Assembly: GCA_035236585.1 (NCBI GenBank)
Contig: CP141139.1
Span: forward strand, 37,519,217-37,583,216
DNA: 64,000 bases
Direction: 5' to 3'
From: Warburgia ugandensis
Lineage: Eukaryota > Streptophyta > Magnoliopsida > Canellales > Canellaceae
Shown here: positions 35,860 to 46,608 of the stretch, piece by piece
How the letters are laid out: each line of letters starts with the position of its first letter
Position numbering within the stretch: position 1 is the stretch's first letter
Translations under genes and position numbers: made by a program
Notes under the pieces: model-generated
What the model was told of the DNA's origin: nothing
The model's input: only the letters and a program-made list of their open reading frames with translations
Database searches by the model: none

Positions 35860-38413
35860 TCAAGACCATTTGAAAAGATCTAAAATAGAAATTTTAAAAT
35901 TTAGAGGGATAAACAAGATTGATTTGTGATCAAAATGTCCATTGGATTTGTCTTGACGACACGGACCTAATTATAAAATAAAATTTAGGATCAAAAAGAA
36001 ATTTAGGTTGATCAAAACCTAACAACTATAAGAATCACTTAGATGGATGGGATCAAAAGCGATCAGATCCTAAGAAATGATTAATTAAGTGATTTAATAA
36101 TGTATTAAGACAACGTGGATGATTAGATCACTTAAATATGTTTAGAATTTTAATATGAAACACTACTTAAGGTAAAATTTTAAGATCTGACAGATCAAAA
36201 AATAGATCTAATTGTCAAACTATTACATAAACTTCAAATATGTACTTAAATCAATTGAAATATTGAGATTGAGTATAATTATGTCAAATTAAGTTGTAGA
36301 TTGACTGATTAAACCAATCTAACAATTAGATCTACTATAGACACTAAAATAAATTAAAATGGACATAGAAGATAGTTAAAAACCCTAAATCTAACCGATC
36401 AAAAGGTGATCTAACTATTAGATATGTATCTCAATATAAGAAAGACTATCTATGAAGGACAAATTAGTCAAGTATAAGAAATAACAAGCAATCAAGATTA
36501 AAATTTGATGATCAATGGTCAAAATTAAATGATCAGACAAGCTGTAAGGGAATATCATTATGATTAGAAAAGATCAAGTATAAGATCATCTAAATTTATG
36601 ATTATCAGGAATAAAATAAATCAAATGTATTACTAAAAGAAAGATAATAACCATGTATTATACACGTGTTAACAGATATACCTGATTTCACAAACCAAAA
36701 GGAATATGGTGTTAAAGGGATTTGTTACTCATAACAAGGTTGGTGGAATTTTAAGAATGCATGTTCTAAGTTGTAAGGTATGTGTTCTAAACACAATCTT
36801 ACTTAATATTGTGATCTTCATAGAATTTAAATTGTTCATTATATAGAATAAATGGAAAATTAATGTGCTTTAAATGTTTAAAATGTGTAATGAGTTAATT
36901 AGAACAATGCATTGATTTCATGCATATAATTGTGAGAACGTTGGCTAAATAGTATGAATTTAATTTACCTGTATCTACATGAAATTATAGTTTTAGTACG
37001 TGGGTACCAATTTTATGATCTGTTGAATTGTTACTTGATAAATTACATCCTTGGTGAATAATCACCCATTAAGTGAGGACGCTCATGATGTTATAAGTTT
37101 TATACATATGAACAGGCAAATAGCCTGTTAGTGTTATTATTTTACATCCAGGCATGGAGGCCTAAGAGTTTTGTTTCGACAAGCATAGGCCTAGGGATAC
37201 TATGCTAGAAGAACTATGAGGGTTTGGCCACCTGCTCTCTGAAATTTATGATATGGAGACCATGCCCATAGATGCGCAAAACGTTTGGTGGGGCAATTAT
37301 GGGAAGGCCAGCCACTTTGACAGCATGTCTCCCCATATAGGTAGGATTTTGTGTATTTTTCACCATGGTATCAATGGAGTATATATCTAGTCATCCAGGT
37401 GTGCTATTATGGATTGAGACTGCAGCAGAGTAGTCTTTATATTTTATGCACTATGGTGCTGACATGATGATATGGTAATATGCCTTATGAGGTGGCATGA
37501 TGATATGCCTGGTATGAGCTCATTAATGATATGTGATATTATGTTATTGTTTACTAGTAGATGCTGGATGGTTATGGACCCCGTATAGTAAGGAGTATGG
37601 ATATTATATGTAATACACCAGCATAGGCTAGAAGATTATGGACCCCATTCGATGAGGGGTATGGATATTGGACCCAGTATAGTTTGGGAATGGATATTAT
37701 AAGACTATTATTGACAGCATTCATAACTTTGTATGACTTTTAACAATTTCTATATGTATAACATAATTATGTATGTATATGAATTATTGAGGGAGTACTT
37801 TCATAGAAGTTTCCACATGGGTAAATTACAGAGCAAACTTGCTATACAGAGTATGGTTCATGGAAATTGGATGATTTCGTTTGAATGAAAAATGATGAAT
37901 ATGGACACTTGAATTATAAATGAATTATTGGATTATAGATCATATTTTAAGTTTCATATGCTTCTTAAATCCCCTACCAAGCATAGCTTGCTGAGATGTT
38001 GTAAATGTTTAAATATTTATAATATCTTATATATAGATAGACAGGAGAAGATGGATATGATACAGGGATACTAGAACCATACTACTGTTAGGTATAGATT
38101 CTTATTTTCAAATCTTATATTGCATAGTTAGTTATTTAGATTGTGTACTTTGGATGTTTCATAGAATATTTATAGGGGCTATGTAAGTGAACCACTGGAT
38201 TGGTCCTATTTTTAAGAAATGTATATCTATTTTATAAATAAACTATATACATATGTATAGTTTGAGAGTGAAAGTGACATTCCAGGATTTTCAGAAATGA
38301 TTTTCAAAGAAAATGTTCTTTGCTATTTTATTTTTAAATTCTATTTTAAAAACCAGGAGCTCCACTTTTTGAAAATAAACATGAAAAAGTGTTTTAAAAA
38401 CCTGGGTTGTCAC
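35860..38413 (+). mobile_element. Tekay-type LTR, 3' part
   Basis: AT-rich GATC-word sequence, then a short tandem repeat (TTATGGACCCC...TATGGATATT at 37572, 37635 and 37671), then a terminal segment ending AAAAACCTGGGTTGTCACA at 38413. This end matches 47494 (CCAGAGTTGTTACA) and 59822 (CCCGGGTCGTCATA). The start of the LTR was not found, and no clear primer-binding site follows. Confidence 0.65.
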
Positions 38414-38887
38414 AAGGGTACACCTTAAAAGATAATCAAGGTTTAAGGAAAACCATGTCCCCACCTCTAAATATACAAGACCAACCTTTTGGGGAAGAGC
38501 AGAACCAGTGTATACCCCTATTTCAAGATAATGTGAGGGAAATAGAGGCAAAAGATAAATTCAATATAATGGTCAATGTTATCCCTAAAATTAGTACAAA
38601 TAAGGACCATTCAAACCTACATGGTTCAATAAACTTCAAATTCACAATAGCTCATGGTATCATTATATTACCACCACCTCAATTTTTAAGGTGGATGAAT
38701 TATATTGACAACTATGAAATACTATAAATGGGGGATCATCAATGTGGTCCCACAAAATTTAAAATCGTGGTGGTCTACTATGTCATAATCTTACAACCAC
38801 CAAAATCTTCAGGTGGAGGCAATATATAGACTACAGAAAGATTTTGAAGTTGTGTGGGAAATCTTGCCAGTTCATTGTTAAGGTAAG
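38414..38887 (+). pseudogene. Unidentified polyprotein-like fragment with a duplicated motif
   Basis: An open frame of about 105 codons runs from the LTR end to 38727. Its last part reads INFKFTIAHGII.LPPP and W.NYIDNYEIL. A second, imperfect copy of the same stretch follows at about 38753-38850 (KFKIVVVYYVIIL.PP), and a third relative is at 13604-13700. Conservation at the amino-acid level suggests former coding sequence, probably of a retroelement, but I do not recognise the domain. The fragment ends where the TRIM array begins. Confidence 0.45.
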
Positions 38888-39097
38888 TGTGAAGCCTTGA
38901 GGGATGAATCCCAGGACGAGTGAGGTACTGAGAGTTAATCTCATATTGCTTGGGGAGAGGAAACTAGGTGGTTTATAAGAGTTTGTGAAACTCTTTTAGC
39001 AATGAGGCCTTCTTGCATAAGGGGGGAACAAAATCGTGAGGCTGTATGGGCAACTAAAGCGAACAATATCATTGCTGTGGGACCCCAGACTGTTACA
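38888..39097 (+). repeat. TRIM LTR1, 210-bp subtype
   Basis: Contains the subtype marker GATGAATCCCAGGAC and a TATA-like box TTTATAAG (38972-38979). Ends GACTGTTACA. Closest to LTR4 and to the LTR at 49117. Confidence 0.9.
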
Positions 39098-39200
39098 AAT
39101 GGGATCAGAGCCAATTCCTCTCATGGTGTGGTGGCTAGCCACACGTGGGCGCCTGGTCGTGGCTATCATGCGAGGATGCGTGTTCCCTAAGGGGAGAAGA
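39098..39200 (+). other. TRIM interior 1 with PBS and PPT
   Basis: Primer-binding site TGGGATCAGAGCC (39100-39112) matches the tRNA-iMet type except for one base. It is followed by a GC-rich core and the purine tract AAGGGGAGAAGA (39189-39200) next to LTR2. Confidence 0.88.
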
Positions 39201-39447
39201 TGTGAAGCCCTAGGCCAATAAGAGTAGGCCAAGAGAAGGCTGGCAGGCTTCTAGACTAGGGTGAAGGATAGAGAGTTAGTCACACATCACCTAGGGAGAC
39301 GAAACTAGGTTGTTTATAAGAGTTCAGAAAACTCTAATAGTCACACTACATTTTTTCTTAGAAACCGGGGAAGAATAAAGCCGTGAGGGGTGTATAGGCA
39401 CTCCAAAGCAGACAATATTGTGACTATTGGAATCCTAAGATGTTACA
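39201..39447 (+). repeat. TRIM LTR2, 247-bp subtype
   Basis: Marked by CTAGGCCAATAAGAGTAGGC after the start and by an extra segment around ACTACATTTTTTCTTAG. The TATA-like GTTTATAAGAG is kept. Confidence 0.9.
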
Positions 39448-39548
39448 GATGGTATCGAGCCAGTTCCCCTCATAGTGTGGTGGCTAGCCACATGCGGGTA
39501 CTTGGTCGTGGCTATCATGTGGGGAACCGTGTTCCCTAAGGGAGAAGA
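39448..39548 (+). other. TRIM interior 2 with PBS and PPT
   Basis: PBS TGGTATCGAGCC (39450-39461) has lost one base of the canonical motif. The purine tract AAGGGAGAAGA ends at 39548. Confidence 0.88.
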
Positions 39549-39795
39549 TGTGAAGTCCTAGGCCAATGAGGGCAGGCCAAGAGAAGACTGAGAAGCTTCT
39601 AGGCTGGGGTGAAGGACAGAGAGTTAGTCCCACATCACGTGAGGAAAGAAAACTGGGTTGTTTATAAGAGTTTAAGAAACTTTAATGATTACAATGCGTT
39701 TTTCCTGGGAAACTAGGCAAGATCAAAGCTGTGAAGGGTGTAAGGGCACCCCAAAGCAGATAATATTGTGACTTTTGGAACCTTGGAGTGTTACA
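39549..39795 (+). repeat. TRIM LTR3, 247-bp subtype
   Basis: Same markers and length as LTR2 (CTAGGCCAATGAGGGCAGGC), ending GAGTGTTACA. Confidence 0.9.
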
Positions 39796-39897
39796 AATGG
39801 TATCAAAACCAGTTCCCCCATGATGTGCTAGCTAGCTGCATGCGGGTGCCTGGTCATGGCTATCACATGGGGATGCGTGTTCCCTAAGGGTGGAATA
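39796..39897 (+). other. TRIM interior 3 with PBS and PPT
   Basis: PBS TGGTATCAAAACC (39798-39810) carries two G to A changes. The purine tract AAGGGTGGAATA ends at 39897. Confidence 0.88.
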
Positions 39898-40107
39898 TGT
39901 GAAGTCTTGAGGGGTGAATCCCAGGACAAGTGAGGTACTGAGAGTTAGTCCCCACATTGCCTAGGAAGAGGGAATTGGGAAGTTTATAAGAGTTTGGGGA
40001 ACTCTCCTAACAACAAGGCCTTTTCTCGTAAGGGAGGAACAAAATCGTGAGGATGTATAGGCAACCAAAGTGGACAATATCGTTGCTATGGGACCCTGAC
40101 TATTACA
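39898..40107 (+). repeat. TRIM LTR4, 210-bp subtype
   Basis: Shares GGTGAATCCCAGGAC with LTR1 and has the same length. Ends CTGACTATTACA. Confidence 0.9.
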
Positions 40108-40944
40108 TTTTGGAGACTTTTATATTATTTCAAGAACGGATTGGTTAATTATAAAGTTCATGATCATTGGTGATATAAGAGTTGTTGCTTTTGATGATAT
40201 AATATTTTAGACTAAAGACTTTGAAAAGAGTACACGTTAACTAGGTAAGAAAGATGGATAGACGATTTACTCAGGAATGTACAAGTGTGATTAATAAAGT
40301 GGAAAATTTTGTAGTCAATAGAAATTCCTTAAGAAAAGGATCGTGAATTGTATTTATATAATGGTGTTCTTAATAAGCAAAAGGTACTGTAGGAAATATA
40401 GTCCAAGTCACTGAAAACTAATCATTGGAAATCTACTTGTGAAAAACTTTCATCATTGGCATAAAGAGATGATAGGTGAAAGTATTGAACTTAATTTATC
40501 AGTTTTGGAATTCCTTGATGTAAAATGAGATGAAATATGATAGCATGAATTTAATTATGAGTTACCTACTTTTGGAACTTTTATCAACATGGAGAAGATT
40601 ATTTGAAAGGTGTGAAGTAAGTTATACTACCCATAATTGAGGAATAATTGATACAATCTGACCTTAAAGACTTGGAGGTATTATTTATTTGACTGAAAAT
40701 ACATAATAATGATGATGAGTTAGAAAACAAAGGTTGAGCATCAGAGTGCACAGCAAAAGCTATTCTATGTTTCTTAAAACAAATAGAAAGTTATGCTAAT
40801 AAGCAGCATAAATGTTTAGACTTTGAAGTTGAAATTATATGAATGTTAAGGAGTTATGAGAACTTATATTTAAGACGAGATGATGATACATTTATAGTTG
40901 TTTGGAAGATAACATGAAAAGAATTTTGAATATGAAATTCCTCT
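40108..40944 (+). other. Decayed interior upstream of a purine tract
   Basis: About 840 bp of AT-rich sequence without readable domains. It ends in a clear purine tract beside an LTR start, so it should be the 3' interior of a Ty3/gypsy element on the plus strand. Confidence 0.45.
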
Positions 40945-40957
40945 AAGGGGGAAAGAA
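40945..40957 (+). promoter_or_regulatory. Polypurine tract
   Basis: AAGGGGGAAAGAA directly precedes TGTAACACTCC at 40958, the standard boundary between interior and 3' LTR. Confidence 0.85.
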
Positions 40958-41401
40958 TGTAACACTCCTAATTTTTAATATGAATTTAAGTAAATTTTGG
41001 GTCTAAATTAGGATAAAAAGAGAATATTGAAATATCTAATATTTGAAGTTTTTGTAAGTGAAATTTTTGTATACATCAAATCAAGTGTTAAGACATCCAT
41101 ATTTGGATTGTACTCAAAAAAAAAATTCCAATGACACTAAGTTTGGTAAAATCTAAGTTCGGATGAATAAATTGCTATTTTTCTCATGAAGGGTATTTTT
41201 GTAATTTTATTAATGGGCACCCTACAGAAATCCAAGTTCGATGTTAACGAGATGTCTAAGAAATACCATGAGTGGTAATCATGCCTGTTGACTAGGATTA
41301 TGTTGGTATAATGATGGAAAAAGACATCATTATAGAATGTGTAATACATAAAAGAAAAAAGAAAAATAAATAAATAATGATTAAAGTAAATAGAGGAGGG
41401 G

Positions 41402-41418
41402 GCCAAATTAATATTGGC
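41402..41418 (+). promoter_or_regulatory. Conserved LTR inverted repeat
   Basis: GCCAA and TTGGC flank ATTAATA, with G-rich and C-rich extensions outside. Degenerate member of the LTR inverted-repeat set. Confidence 0.5.
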
Positions 41419-43887
41419 ACCCACACCCCACCCCACCTCATTTCAAAAACAAAAACAGACTTTCTGTCTATTCCCGAGCCCGACGAACGACCGAGAAACA
41501 ACAGGAAAAAAAGAAAAGAAGAAAACATCAGGGAGGAGAAACTCGACACTGGGGGAGGTGAAGGAGGAGATAGGAGAAAGAGGGAGAGAAGGAGAGGAGA
41601 GAAGTGTACCAGAGTCAGAAAAATTTAGGGTTTTTCCAATGGAAGAGGGATCCACTATCATCGATGAAAACTGAGTTGTCAGCAACAATTGTGCTCCCGA
41701 TCAGAGATCCAACCCTCTGATCTACTCTTCACGACCCAAGGAGCAAAACCCCTTTGGTTCCAACTCCATTTGAGTAGAAATGACACCAAATTTGAGGGGA
41801 GAAAGCTAGGTGCATGGACTGTTGCTGAAAAAATCAACAAACCCATCTTCCCCAACAATGATTGGAGGTCGTGGAGTGTCCAAAGAGGTTAGCCATCACA
41901 CAACTATTCTATTTTTGATGTTCAATTCATTTCTAGAAATAGGAAACTAGTTTTTTTTTTATTGTAAGGTAGAAAAATCTGACCCTAATGGCCGGATCAA
42001 ATGTAAAACCACATCCCTAATCAAAGGAAATGGTCTAGGGTAACATTGATCATCTTGGCTGAGTTCCAATCTTCCATCTTGAACTTGGACAGGGATGATT
42101 CGAGCCTTGAATCAACCTACAAAGGGGATTCATGCATCAATCTCATCCCTACTTAGAGGATAGAGATTGGCAGAACAATTGATCAACTTGTTTGAGGTTC
42201 TGAACATCTAATAGGAGCTCAGACAGTAGTGATCTGACCCTTAAAACCTGATCCACTGAGGATTCAACTGTCATTCTCATCTATGATTGTGTACAGAGAC
42301 TGACAATAGCTTAGATCACCTATCTAAGATCAGATAGGGATGATTCAAGCCCTAGATTGATCTTTAAGAGAGATCCAGACATCAATCATCTATGTTAGTG
42401 GATAGAGATTGACAGGGACTTAAATAAACCGTCTGAGATCAAATGGTGAAGATCCAACCATAGAGTTGTAATAGAATTTCACTATTAAACCATAAACTTG
42501 TAAATTTTGTGATTTTTTAATGAACTAAGATTGATTAAAACCTAGATCACACAGTAGTCTAGAAAAAAACCCAAATTTAATGGATTCAAACTATAGGATC
42601 ATATTAAATAGATGGATCTGCCCATTTTCAATTAATGTCAGCCATAGGATCAACTATAAAAGTCTGATTTGAGTATCTAATTTGATGGAAATTCAATCTA
42701 GACAAACTAAGCAGGAAATCAAACTCAAATTCCATAATTAAAAACATTGAAAGATGGATAACAATCCAAATCAAACCACTCTTGACTATTAAATTATTAG
42801 TGGAGAGTGTGAACAACATATCAGAGAATGACCTGATACTATTCTCTATGATTGATTCATGATTAGCCATATAAAACTGGATTAGTATGTGAAAAATAGA
42901 AGAGATTCTTAAATCTAGAAGTAACCAAAAAATTAACAAACTAGATTAGGTTAGGTGATGAATTATTTAGATAATTCAACCTTGACAACAACAAAAGCAT
43001 AGGTTAAATGTTGTAAGTGCTAAGCAACATAGACAGAACTAGGCAGATTAGTAGAATGAAACTAAATATGATGGTAAGTCATTGATAAATATTCAAATTT
43101 CTAGCCTAGGATCAATGATGGATTTAAAACCTAAGGTTTTTATGATCTTAAGTGATCTAGACCATTAAACCATGAAATGAATAAGATCTTACGTTATGTC
43201 TATGTGAATTGTATGGAAATGGGAACTAATCCTAAAAACCTTGGAATTAAGCATCGAGTAGAGTGAGGTGCACTCAATTCTATTGTTGAGGATGACTGCG
43301 AAGGCTTGGGAAAAAGGAGAATCTTCACAAGAGATAGGTAATCTGATACTGCCAAGTTTCAAATGATCTTCAAAATGAGAAAATGATCTAAGAACTATTT
43401 CTGGTTTAGAATGTTTTGAGTTATTATTCCAATGACATGATGCATACATATGTTTTGTGAGCTTATATGATTTTCTTATAGATTCATGATTCATCTTATG
43501 TTTCTTACACGATATTCTTACAATTGAACGTGTAAATTGATATATGGTTTTAAATTCATGTTACATACCTAATTTGGAAAGAATCATGAATTATTCAATT
43601 CAAAGTATCCAAAATACTTAAATTACTTGCGAGACATGAGAAAATCGGGATTTTTATTTGCATGAATTCCATATTTTGGAAGGATAGCTTGAAAATGCAT
43701 GGTTTTCTACAGGATATGCATGTCATATGATACGGTTTTGGGATATACGAATATGAAAATGAGCTAGATTGGCTATTGAGCTATGCTTTGAAAAGAATAT
43801 TTGAGATACATAGTTTTGCATAAAGTATGCATACTATTTTATATGATTTGAGATTTATGATGTGATCATTTGGTGGTGATTGGCCCA

Positions 43888-43892
43888 TAAGG
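43888..43892. repeat. Target-site duplication, left copy (TAAGG)
   Basis: Matches 46419-46423 exactly, the size expected of Ty3/gypsy integrase. Confidence 0.93.
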
Positions 43893-45990
43893 TGTGACGA
43901 CCCGGGTTTTCTCATGCATTTTTAAATGCAATGTCAAATTTCCTAAGGCGGAATGCATCCCTATTTGAAAACCATTTTATAAAAACCATGCAATGCAATG
44001 GAAATCCTTTTTCTTTTAAACTTATTTTTGAAAACCCCGAGTGTCATTTGCTTTCACAACAACTAAGGTAGTTTTTGAAAAACTTCAAAAATCACAAATG
44101 TTTTTCCCCAGGTCTTTCCAGTCACAACGCACCGCCCAACTGTAACTAAGTACAAACACATGTCCAAAGGGTTGAGAGTTTACTTACATGTATATTTGTT
44201 TCCTTTTGGATTCACTTGCTCATAGCACTAACATAGATGTCCTCTTTGGGAGTGGAGTTGTCCTGAACCATGATATATATATACGGACGTATCCTGTCCT
44301 TGAGTGCTTACTGATATCTGAAAAATGTTAAGGATTGGGTGAGTATATAATATACTCAGTAGGGCCTATCACTACTAGTTTTATAAATGCATGAGATGTT
44401 TCAAAATCATATGCTCATTCAAAACATGCGTATGTTTGAATACTCGAGTTCAATATTAGTATAAGAATCCATAATCAATTTCAAAATATGCGTATGTTTG
44501 AATACTCGAGTTCGATATCAGTATAAGAATCCATAATCAACTGAAATTCTCATAACTTAAAAGGTCACATAATTCCAAAAGTGAAAGTATCATATGACAT
44601 CATGATATGCAATAGATGCCTCATGGAGTCCAACTCATGGACCTCTAGTATGGTATGGTCGACCAACCTCATATCATGCTACATGAAATGCACATCAAAC
44701 CATAGGGTCCACTATGCCCACGGCCTCCTCGCCGTGTGGTCCCCGGGTACCTGAGGACACTTGGTCATAGCCTCCACGGGGCCTATGACACGCCGACCCA
44801 GTGCCGTGACACCAGTGATAGCCCCCTGTACCACATGCAGTCGACGTAAATCATGCAATGCATGCAGTCGTTTGCAACACATGTATGTGCATAATGTATA
44901 TGCAGTCATTCCAAAACATGGCCATTTACAAAGCATTTATCATGCATGCTGAATTTATTCATACAAATCACATGCAAATCAAGTCATATATCCAAAACAT
45001 ATGTTCTCAAATAACAATAGTTCTTTTAAAAGGATCTAATAGTGATAGAGCACCTACCTGACTAGGTCGCGTTCACCCTCTTGTCCTCGTAAACTCCTGA
45101 ACATAGTTTGGGGACTTAAGGTTAGTTTAACCTATATTTGATGGGTTTAGAGCATTTGCGTCTCATTACTTAGGCATTAGGGGTCCATCCCTATGCCTAT
45201 GGGTGTCCTAAGGTCCTAATTAGGCCTTGGTATTCTCAGTTTCCCAGAGTTCTAGCAGTCACGCGCCACCATCCTATTCTAAGGGTCATGCCCTAATTTT
45301 ATTGGGCTTTGATTAGGGATTTTATGGTTTGGATATTTCCGCGTCGTCGATACGGACACAACACCTTTTGCGGCGCCTCAATCGGAGCTCTAGATCTCAA
45401 GTTATAAGCGTTTTAACATTGCATGTACATATAGTCTTAAAGATAAAAAAAAAAAAGAGGAATGCTAGGGCGCTGCGCGTCTGCGACGTGCGCCCAGTAT
45501 TCTTAAGAACCAAAAACGACGCCTCGCTAGTGCGCTGCGCGTCTGCAGCGTGCGCCTCAGCGTGCACGTCTACAGACGCGCGAGACGACGCCGCTCGTCG
45601 TCCCTTTAGCTGGCGCGTCCAGGGACGCGCCCGTTTGGTTTTTTCCAAACGGCGTCGACTTGCGTCGACGTGGGACGGTCCTGTTGGATCGTCCCGCTTG
45701 TTAGTGACCTAGGTCGTCCTCAGGTCACCCTGGTTCGACCCTGTCGAACCACTGCGGCCTGGGGACGTCCCAGGGGTCTTTATGGCTCCTCTGGAGGCCT
45801 ATTCTGCATGGTTTTTCATGGAAAAACCTAGGGAAATCGTTCCTGGAACTATGGTGGAGATGGGTTTGGGGTTCTTTTGTGCGTACCTGCTTCGTGGGTG
45901 GTTTTCTCTCCTCGTTTTCCCCCCTTGGTCATTGCTTCACGACTGGTTTTCTCCAAGGCTTTTGGGCTGCCATTAGAGGCACCCAAGAGC

Positions 45991-46001
45991 TCTATTTATA
46001 G
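45991..46001 (-). promoter_or_regulatory. TATA box of the nested LTR
   Basis: On the minus strand CTATAAATAGA, an excellent plant TATA box, about 420 bp from the LTR 5' end. It lies within the palindromic context GAGCTCTATTTATAGAGCT. Transcription would start around 45965 and run leftward through the CpG-rich leader. Confidence 0.75.
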
Positions 46002-46130
46002 AGCTTTTACAGAGGGTTCTGGAGGGTTTCTAACCGTCTTTGAATGGCGGTGGGGAACCCTCTGGAATGGCGGTGGTTTCTTCTTGAAACACTGCCGTTC
46101 CAGAAACCTCTAGGAGGTTGAAGACGACGG

Positions 46131-46154
46131 GGTGCCCGTATCAAAACGGGCACC
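46131..46154 (-). promoter_or_regulatory. Conserved LTR inverted repeat, best-preserved copy
   Basis: Perfect 9-bp arms GGTGCCCGT (46131-46139) and ACGGGCACC (46146-46154). The minus-strand loop region reads TTTTGATA. It lies about 130 bp upstream of the TATA box. Confidence 0.7.
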
Positions 46155-46418
46155 TGTGTTTTTCAGGTTAAATCGTTTTTGGGAAATTCTACGCTTTGCC
46201 CCTGAACTTCAAAGGGCCATATCTTGCTCATTTTAACTCCGTTTTGGGTGATTTTGGTCTCGTTGGATTCCTTTTTCCGAGACGGATCTAATGGAACCAC
46301 TTTTGGTACCAAATTCCTGGGTTTAGTCAAGGTAACTAGTGAAATGACCAAAATGCCCTTATCTTTAAAACTGAACTTTTTATGGGCTTTTAATATTACA
46401 AAATTTGGGGTCATTACA

Positions 46419-46423
46419 TAAGG
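46419..46423. repeat. Target-site duplication, right copy (TAAGG)
   Basis: Pairs with 43888-43892 around the nested solo LTR. Confidence 0.93.
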
Positions 46424-46608
46424 TTAGTCCTCCTACATGTGCTGTAAAGGAACATTTGGTTATTTGCCCTATGTGGTTAGTCCACCCGCAGGTATTGCAA
46501 AGGGACATATGGTTAGTCCGCCTGCATGTGTTGTAAAAGGACACTTGGTGATTTGCCTTATATGGTTGGCCTACCTGATATGTGTTATCAAAAGACATTT
46601 TGTGGTAT
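46424..46608 (+). repeat. Minisatellite of host LTR, 53/36-bp units
   Basis: GGTTAGTCC (or GGTTGGCC) recurs at 46422, 46475, 46511 and 46564, giving spacing 53, 36, 53. The shorter unit lacks a TTGGTTATTTGCCCTAT-like part. A further unit lies left of the nested LTR (about 43865-43892). Confidence 0.8.

Larger units (their letters stand above)
38888..40107 (+). mobile_element. Tandem array of TRIM-like retrotransposon (4 LTRs, 3 interiors)
   Basis: The unit is a short LTR starting TGTGAAG(C/T)C and ending (T/A)(G/T)TTACA or ATTACA, then a 101-103 bp interior with a tRNA-iMet-type primer-binding site and a purine tract. The order is LTR1 (38888-39097), interior, LTR2 (39201-39447), interior, LTR3 (39549-39795), interior, LTR4 (39898-40107). 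LTR1 and LTR4 are 210 bp and alike; LTR2 and LTR3 are 247 bp and alike. No coding capacity exists, as in known TRIM elements. Flanks GTAAG and TTTTG do not match, so no target duplication is seen. Small frames of 61-78 aa here are incidental. Confidence 0.92.
43893..46418 (-). mobile_element. Nested solo LTR with perfect 5-bp target duplication
   Basis: Plus-strand ends are TGTGACGACCC and GGGTCATTACA; on the minus strand it starts TGTAATGACCCC and ends GGGTCGTCACA. Direct repeats TAAGG flank it (43888-43892 and 46419-46423). Length is 2526 bp. It carries a TATA box, a U3 inverted repeat and an unusually CpG-rich part (about 45300-46150). Removing it re-joins units of the host LTR's minisatellite. 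No interior domain is present, so it arose by LTR-LTR recombination. The 127-aa plus-strand frame at 45329-45712 lies on the antisense strand of the CpG-rich part and is not a gene. Confidence 0.95.

Noticed and set aside
38888-39097. Possible Cassandra-type TRIM with an embedded 5S rRNA promoter.
   Set aside because: No 5S rRNA-like internal control region is visible in the LTR.
38996-39232. Overlapping 61-78 codon frames on both strands.
   Set aside because: They fall across TRIM LTR/interior boundaries and recur only because the TRIM repeats do.
41298-41688. Several 80-100 codon frames on both strands.
   Set aside because: They cover the GA-rich leader and inverted repeat of the LTR starting at 40958. 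Mutual overlap on both strands and low complexity argue against genes.
45329-45712. 127-codon plus-strand open frame.
   Set aside because: It lies antisense in the CpG-rich leader of the nested LTR, where GC-rich sequence has few stops. There is no homology or gene context.
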